Source of the DNA: Branchiostoma floridae
Taxonomy: Eukaryota > Chordata > Leptocardii > Amphioxiformes > Branchiostomatidae
Direction of reading: 5' to 3'
NCBI RefSeq assembly: GCF_000003815.2
Contig: NC_049986.1
Span: forward strand, 7,403,665-7,467,664
Length of the DNA stretch: 64,000 bases
This document shows positions 58,081 through 64,000 of the stretch, one piece after another (the first letter of the stretch is position 1; the number at the start of each line of letters is the position of its first letter). Under the pieces are notes generated by a model. It did not search any database. It saw only the letters and a program-made list of their open reading frames with translations, and was not told the DNA's origin. The position numbers and the translations under genes were made by a program.

Positions 58081-61000
58081 GTCACAGTCATGTGACTATG
58101 ATGTCATAGAGAATTTTGGAGAAGAAAGGTAGGCAGAGGTCGCCATTTCTTTGTGCTTTTCGAATTTGTCGTTTTCTCTTGATTTTTGCGCAGGTACTCT
58201 TCGTTAAGTTAAAACTTCCGTCAGAATTTGTTCATTATAGCATTGAGTATCTTTTGTGTGTGTTTTTGTCCGCAGATGGGGTGGATTCTTGAAGAAAACT
58301 TGAGTTTTTTCAAGAGGATGGGTCTTGGTCCACACCCCAGGGTTTGAACAACATGGCGACGTTTGTTCTCTGAGAGAAGAAGCCTTACAACTCAGATGCG
58401 TACGTTGATCGGAGATTTTCACCCCCGAGAGAAGAAAATTATTTCCTCTTATTCTTTTCTATACACCTCTCTCATATAGTCTTGCGCAATATTTGATAGA
58501 TTTTGGTTGACGATTTCTCGGCGATTCACGTGGAAGCGAAGCCAGTAAGGCCGGAAGGTATTGTACTCGTGATGTGCCGCCATCACTGAATAATTTTTTT
58601 ATCGCATAAATGTTATCTATGTGAAGCTCACATCCGCATAAAAATAAACATCCAGTTATAAATAATGATAATGATATTGAAAAAAGGATGAAATATAAAA
58701 GTAAAAAGGTGGAGAAACAAAATTGCAGTCAGCTTGAATGACTGATCTGAGCACGCCTTGCAGTAGTAGTTTATGCACTGGGAAGGTCATAAGCATGGGG
58801 ACGTATATGAGCCCCATGCCGCAGGTAGATAGGGGGAAATCCGTGTGGCAATGGTAAAACTGATAGGTGGTGGCAAAAATAACCAGGATACAGTATTAGG
58901 GAAGTGAGTCGTTTGGAAAGGGAAGAATTCTTTGTGTAGGGAAAAATAGATTGGTAAACCAAGAAAAATGTTTTTAGTTCAAGAGAAACTGGTTGGACAG
59001 GTTAGTCGAAATGATTAGAATTTAGATGATACCAAAAAATTGCCGACATTACCTAGAAAGGAGACATAGTACAACTGGCATAACAGCCCTTATGCTGGAA
59101 GTATATGGTGTTATAAGCATCCAATTGGATTGATAAGATCAAAATAACCTTGATACCAGATAAACTGCAGTTGAGTGGAAGTGACTTAAAATAATTGCAA
59201 GGGCCTATTGCTGTTGTAGAAAAAGTAGGTTCAAAGGGGAAGAATTCTTAATCAGTTATTTAGCAGAAAAGGGAAATATTAACTTGAGGTATGATGCCTT
59301 TAAGACAACAATCTGGGACGAGTTTCAAATTGAATTTGAGACATACTGGTTGGACAGGTTAGTAAAAATATAGCAAACATGCCTTGTCATTTAAATGCGG
59401 CAAATTATTGAGCCCAACCACCACCATTAGAGTACAAGTATTATTTAAATATGGAGTAAACAAAACAGGATTGCTGTGTTTATCACAGCTTTATCTCAGT
59501 CTGTTTCCAAATGTCATGATTTGGTCATGATATTTTCTCATTATGTAACCTAATAAGATGATTTATGGTTATTTGGATAGGCTCTAACAAATCAGCCATG
59601 ACGGTAAACCGCCAGTAACAAGTAAACCGATGTATACGGTCTAACCACACATGAAGCTTAATAACTAATGTGGCTTTTGTGAAAATTTGTTGTAAATTCA
59701 TAAGCCTTTTATCAGTTTGCCTTTTTATGACCAGGGCTTTCCAAAGTACAAACTTTGCTTTGAAAAATCCATGTACTGACGAGTCTGCTTGTGTAAATGT
59801 GACCGGTTGTGCCGCATAATGAGTAGTCCCACCACCATGCCCACCATCAGTCATTACCCTTGCCATATATGGAATTAGCCAGTTAGAATTTGCATAAGAA
59901 AGGTATGACATCATGAGGGCTGTACATAAAGCCCAGTTAGTTGTCTAGGCAGCAAATGAAAGGTGTGGATCACTAATTCAACTTAATGATATCAGGTCAT
60001 TCAGGAATTATCTGGTAATGAAGTGAAGCACTGGTACTCAAGTAGGAAAACATAAAATGACTGTGTAGATTGGAGCATTGAAGAGGAAAATGTTGTCTTT
60101 GATATTTGGCTTTCTGTCCTTGGGACATGGAATTGGGTGTCCTTAGTCTAACAGTCAAAAGGGGATGTCTTCAATGAACATTCTTCAGGGCCCAAAATTT
60201 CATATGTGTAGAACAATGGAATATTGGCCTGGGTTGCTAGCTAGCAGGCCTTTGCCATCTAACTGAAACTGGACTTTTTTTTTTACTGAAGGTAGAGTCA
60301 GTAGACCTTAATTTATTTGGATCAACCATTATTGTTAAGAGTTCTTGCAAATGTTAAGTTCAATGGCTTGGTACTGGTAGGGATAGCTGTCCTGCAGTTG
60401 AAATTTTCAGATTTGTTTTTAGGAATTCAAAGACTTGTCAGGAAGAAATCACAAAAAATGTATTTCATAATCAGTTATTTGTGGGAAATTCTATGGATGA
60501 CATATTTGAAAGAAGTAAAACAAAAGGCTGGCCCATAATGTTCCACCATAAACCCAAAATATTTCTTTAAATACCTTTGTTGATGTTGAAGGCAACCTTC
60601 AAGGAGACTTTCTTTGCTCAACAACTGTAACCAATACATTGCATGGCAAATTATAAATCAGAATAGTACCACTGAATAACCAAAACCCCTATTCACAGGG
60701 AACTAGAAGTTACAGTAGAAGTATCATGATCAAAATGCAAGGCAATTATAATGGATTCATTGGCAAATTACTAAACAGTATGTGACATTAAGTCTAATAT
60801 TCATACTGTTGTAGTGAATGGTAACTATGTAATAAAGTAAATTATGATCAAATTGCACAGGAGATATTGTGTACATTACAGGGTTGTGTCTGAGATAATG
60901 CTATTGTTTTTTATGGAGCCTGAATGCCTGTCTGCATACATATATATTGGCCTAGATAAAAGGAAATTGAGTCAGAACTAGGTGTTTGCCACAATTAGAC

Positions 61001-64000
61001 ATGGAAAAAACCTGTGTGGATACGGTGTTAAATGACAGTAGGCATGTACATGAAACAAGGGCTATGTTTTGATAGTTATCAAGCCAAGGACAGTCCACTT
61101 GCTGTTGCAATGATAGATGCCCAAGGGGATGCAATGAAAGCTGAAAAACATGGTTGTCACCTGTACTGCCAAGAATCTGGTCATATCCAAAAAGAAAGAA
61201 ATTAGGTAGGGCATAGTGGAAGATACATGCATATACAACAAAATACTTAGATTGGGGCTCATCTATGTTCAGTTTGGCTTCAATTTGGGTTGATGGCTTC
61301 AGTACGGATAACAATATTTGATTTTCCTTGAATATTGGTCTGTCTAAAGTCGGTAAAAAACACAAGGTGCCAGTATCAGTATTTTGATTGGTGTGGGGTA
61401 GAATCATATAGCGTTAAGAAGATGCATGAAAGCATAGACAAATACTAGCAGTCTCTCCCAACTGAGGTGAAACATATTTTATATATTTAGTTAGCTAGTG
61501 GTAGTGCACAATGGCTTTTCACTAGGTTATGTATAGTACTTAAATAGGACAATGGAAGGGTTTGATGTTTATTACAATGGGCTTAAATTTGGGTCAACTT
61601 TGTCATGTCTATCGTTGGGTAAAGCAAAGGTGTTGCAAGTGGCAAGTTCTGTTATCTCAGCATTAGCAATGTGGAGTTAAGATTAAAGCATTTATAAAAT
61701 TGTCTTTGTCTAGGAGTTTGGGTTATCTTGTACAAAGATGAAGATTTGTCATGTCAGACAGAGTATTTTATTTTATCTTTTGCCGAGTTTTGGACTAAAA
61801 GGTACCTTTGCTGCTTTAAAGACCATATTGCCTCTTGGGAAGATCTGCATAGTAAATGATTGCTACCAAACTGGTATTGCATTATGGAGGATATGTTCTT
61901 TCAGTTGAAGGATTAAAAATAGTTCTAGTAACATTTCAATCAAGGATGGAAAAATTAAGATTCTGTGATTTAGCATCTGGGGGAATCTCTTTAGTAGGGT
62001 GATGTATCCCTAAGGTAGATGATCATGTTTTAGCTTTGGTTGTTATAAATTCATTAGTTTGATTTGAGCCAGGATTTCTGTGGAAAATAAATGAGCCTCC
62101 AACACTTTGTTCTCCAAGAATCATACCTTAACTTAGACATTGTTTTAAATATTTATGCAACAGTTTACACTATAGAGAAATAAATACATGTAAATCTAAT
62201 TTAAAATGAAGATTGGACAAGGCAAGATAATCTGAACAATACTTTTAACCCCCAAAAGTTGTTTAGGTAAAGGCTTGCCCCCAAGCCAAATATTTCAATA
62301 CTTATCATTCAGTTATAAAAAAAAGACCAATGTCAGCCAGAAAAAAAAATTTCTAACATGTAAGGAAAGTATGGTGTAAACATTACTACTACTGGCAGGG
62401 GCGCTCAGTGAAAATGTTAAACGGTGTAGGGATATAATGTGGTCCTGTGAGCTTCACATACATATTAAGTACTGTACTATGTACTCTCAGTCTCTCACTT
62501 CCATTGATGTGAAATGTTTGGTTATTGTATTTGCATGTTGCTCTTTATTCACTCCAAATGTTGCATGCTTCTATTGTTGATGTGTTGTTGAATGTTCTCT
62601 AATAATACTTTTCAGTGGAAAATTTGATTGTTGATGTGAAACCTCCAATACACAATTGATCACCATTGCAATTATATTGCCAACCTTTGGAGTTAAATGT
62701 TAATGATTAGTTTTATGGCATTGCGCTTTTATTTGCAAGAAATTAAAGGTACTTGAAATGAGAGCCGTGCAGACAGGCAATTAGGCCACTGCAAGTAAAT
62801 TTTATGGATGACGTCCTCTACAGACTCCAAATTTAATGAGCGGATGAAAAAAAAACAAGATGGGTACAGAAAAGATGGCAAGATTTTCAGAATAGACGCC
62901 ATAGACATTGTTACAAGAATTGAAGCAACAAAAGATGGTATGACTATCATAGCCAAAGAGTTTTTATTTTTGTATTCAAGAGGTGACACTAGTAGTGTGG
63001 TAGACTTGTATCACTACCCCCATTGGTTCCAACTATCTTTTTTTTTTTCAAAATCAGGCAAAAATAAATGAGCGCATCAATGACTTATGTCAACCATAAG
63101 ATTCACTTGCTGTGGCCTTGTGCATAATTGAACCATGCACAAGATAGTCCTGCTCTTGATCACCCCCCAAAAAAAATTGTAAAGTAAGGCGACTCCAATC
63201 ATATTTTCCAGCTCTTTGTAGTCTGAAAAAACATCACATTTCCATTTAAGCTACAAACCAATCACTAGATGCACTTACAGGTATTAGAAAGTCCTTGACA
63301 TCTTCTTACATTTTTCTATTTATCAATGTAGTCAAAGCTGAAACTTTCTTTTCACAGTTTCACTGTGTCAAAAATGAGAAGTCATGTCCAATAGTGTGGT
63401 TGGAATGTTTCATGCTTGCTTTGCAAAGCAAATTTGACAGTGGCACTTGACCTACAAAAGACTTCAATTTCTGGTTTTTGCTACAGATGTTTCTGCCTTT
63501 TAGACCCATGAGTAATTTTCAGAAATGGCAGTTTAAATCTTCACTCATCCATATACAATTGATAGAATTATTCATTCAAATGTTATTAAGGTTCACGAAA
63601 CAGCATTCGAGTGATACTGGTACTTGACATGGTGCAAAATCAAATATGGTTTGCAGAAATATTGTTTGAGATAGCAGAAGAAACACCAATACTTGGCAAT
63701 TAATAAAGCAAAAACAGGCCCAGTATTATGAATCTTGTCGTGGATCAATTTCTAAGTTTGCCTTTTTCTCTAGAAGTTATAGTATGACATCCTAGGCAAC
63801 TTTGTTCATCAGGGACTTGATTTAGCTGTGTTAAGAAGTAAATGGTTTCCCCCTCTTTATGATTCTTGATCTCTAACGTTGTTGCAATATTTGTTTCATC
63901 TGAGCTTCTTTTTATTCTGAATGTCTAACATGTCTGTTTCTAAAATCTACTCTCTAAGTAAGAAATTTGTTGTTTGCCAATGTGATGCATTGCATGTCTT
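58081..64000. other. Region without a supported gene
   Basis: A CpG-containing stretch at 58140-58560 next to the MRPS18B promoter could be the noncoding first exon of a divergent plus-strand gene (a donor-like GAAG|GTATTG lies at 58557), which would make the rest an intron. A short lysine-rich open stretch at 62825-62937, bounded by an AG and a GTATGA, is exon-like but unproven. Otherwise AT-rich with no clear repeat. Confidence 0.35.

Overview
This window is animal nuclear DNA: spliced genes with GT-AG introns, tens of short inverted-repeat DNA transposons, a U2 snRNA gene, and no prokaryotic gene organisation. The gene set (a Crumbs-type membrane protein, the ciliary protein SPACA9, mitoribosomal MRPS18B), the compact introns and the repeat style fit an invertebrate deuterostome. 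Amphioxus (Branchiostoma) is my best guess, at moderate confidence and from general resemblance only.

Layout. (1) 84-8273, plus strand: the 3' part of a seven-exon gene I cannot name, with an acidic middle and a Q/Y/P-rich prion-like tail. Its first visible intron holds an intact U2 snRNA gene (2241-2429) followed by a long polypyrimidine tract. Other introns hold a PIF/Harbinger-like MITE and a foldback element. (2) 11080-15168, minus strand: SPACA9, seven coding exons, including a 30-nt exon that splits a conserved segment. (3) 15.2-23.2 kb: no intact gene. From about 18.9 to 23.15 kb lies a dense set of broken, coding-like fragments, plus-strand on the left and minus-strand on the right, converging near 21.3 kb. 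This looks like decayed foreign (possibly viral) or retroelement coding DNA and is the least explained part of the window. (4) 23655-46293, plus strand: a Crumbs-like gene, 11 coding exons, about 1486 residues: signal peptide, about 34 EGF modules, one transmembrane helix and a 39-residue tail ending in ERLI. I find no laminin G domains. (5) 49336-57978, minus strand: MRPS18B, seven exons, complete, converging on the Crumbs gene. Its promoter has a TCTCGCGAGA palindrome, two CACGTG boxes and a TISU-like start. (6) 58.1-64 kb: no gene I can support.

Mobile DNA is the other theme. The first intron assigned to the Crumbs gene holds a 3.4-kb tyrosine-recombinase-type retroelement with split direct repeats (A1...B1A2...B2), inserted inside an older MITE and carrying a 65-bp minisatellite. 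MRPS18B intron 4 holds a young non-autonomous LTR element. Three separate foldback elements of about 1.0-1.2 kb have ends built from short repeated units. At least ten MITEs, one tRNA-type SINE and a second SINE fragment are recognisable.

The genes are not functionally linked in any way the sequence shows. Exon boundaries come from reading splice signals and codon phase by eye; every exon junction given keeps frame.
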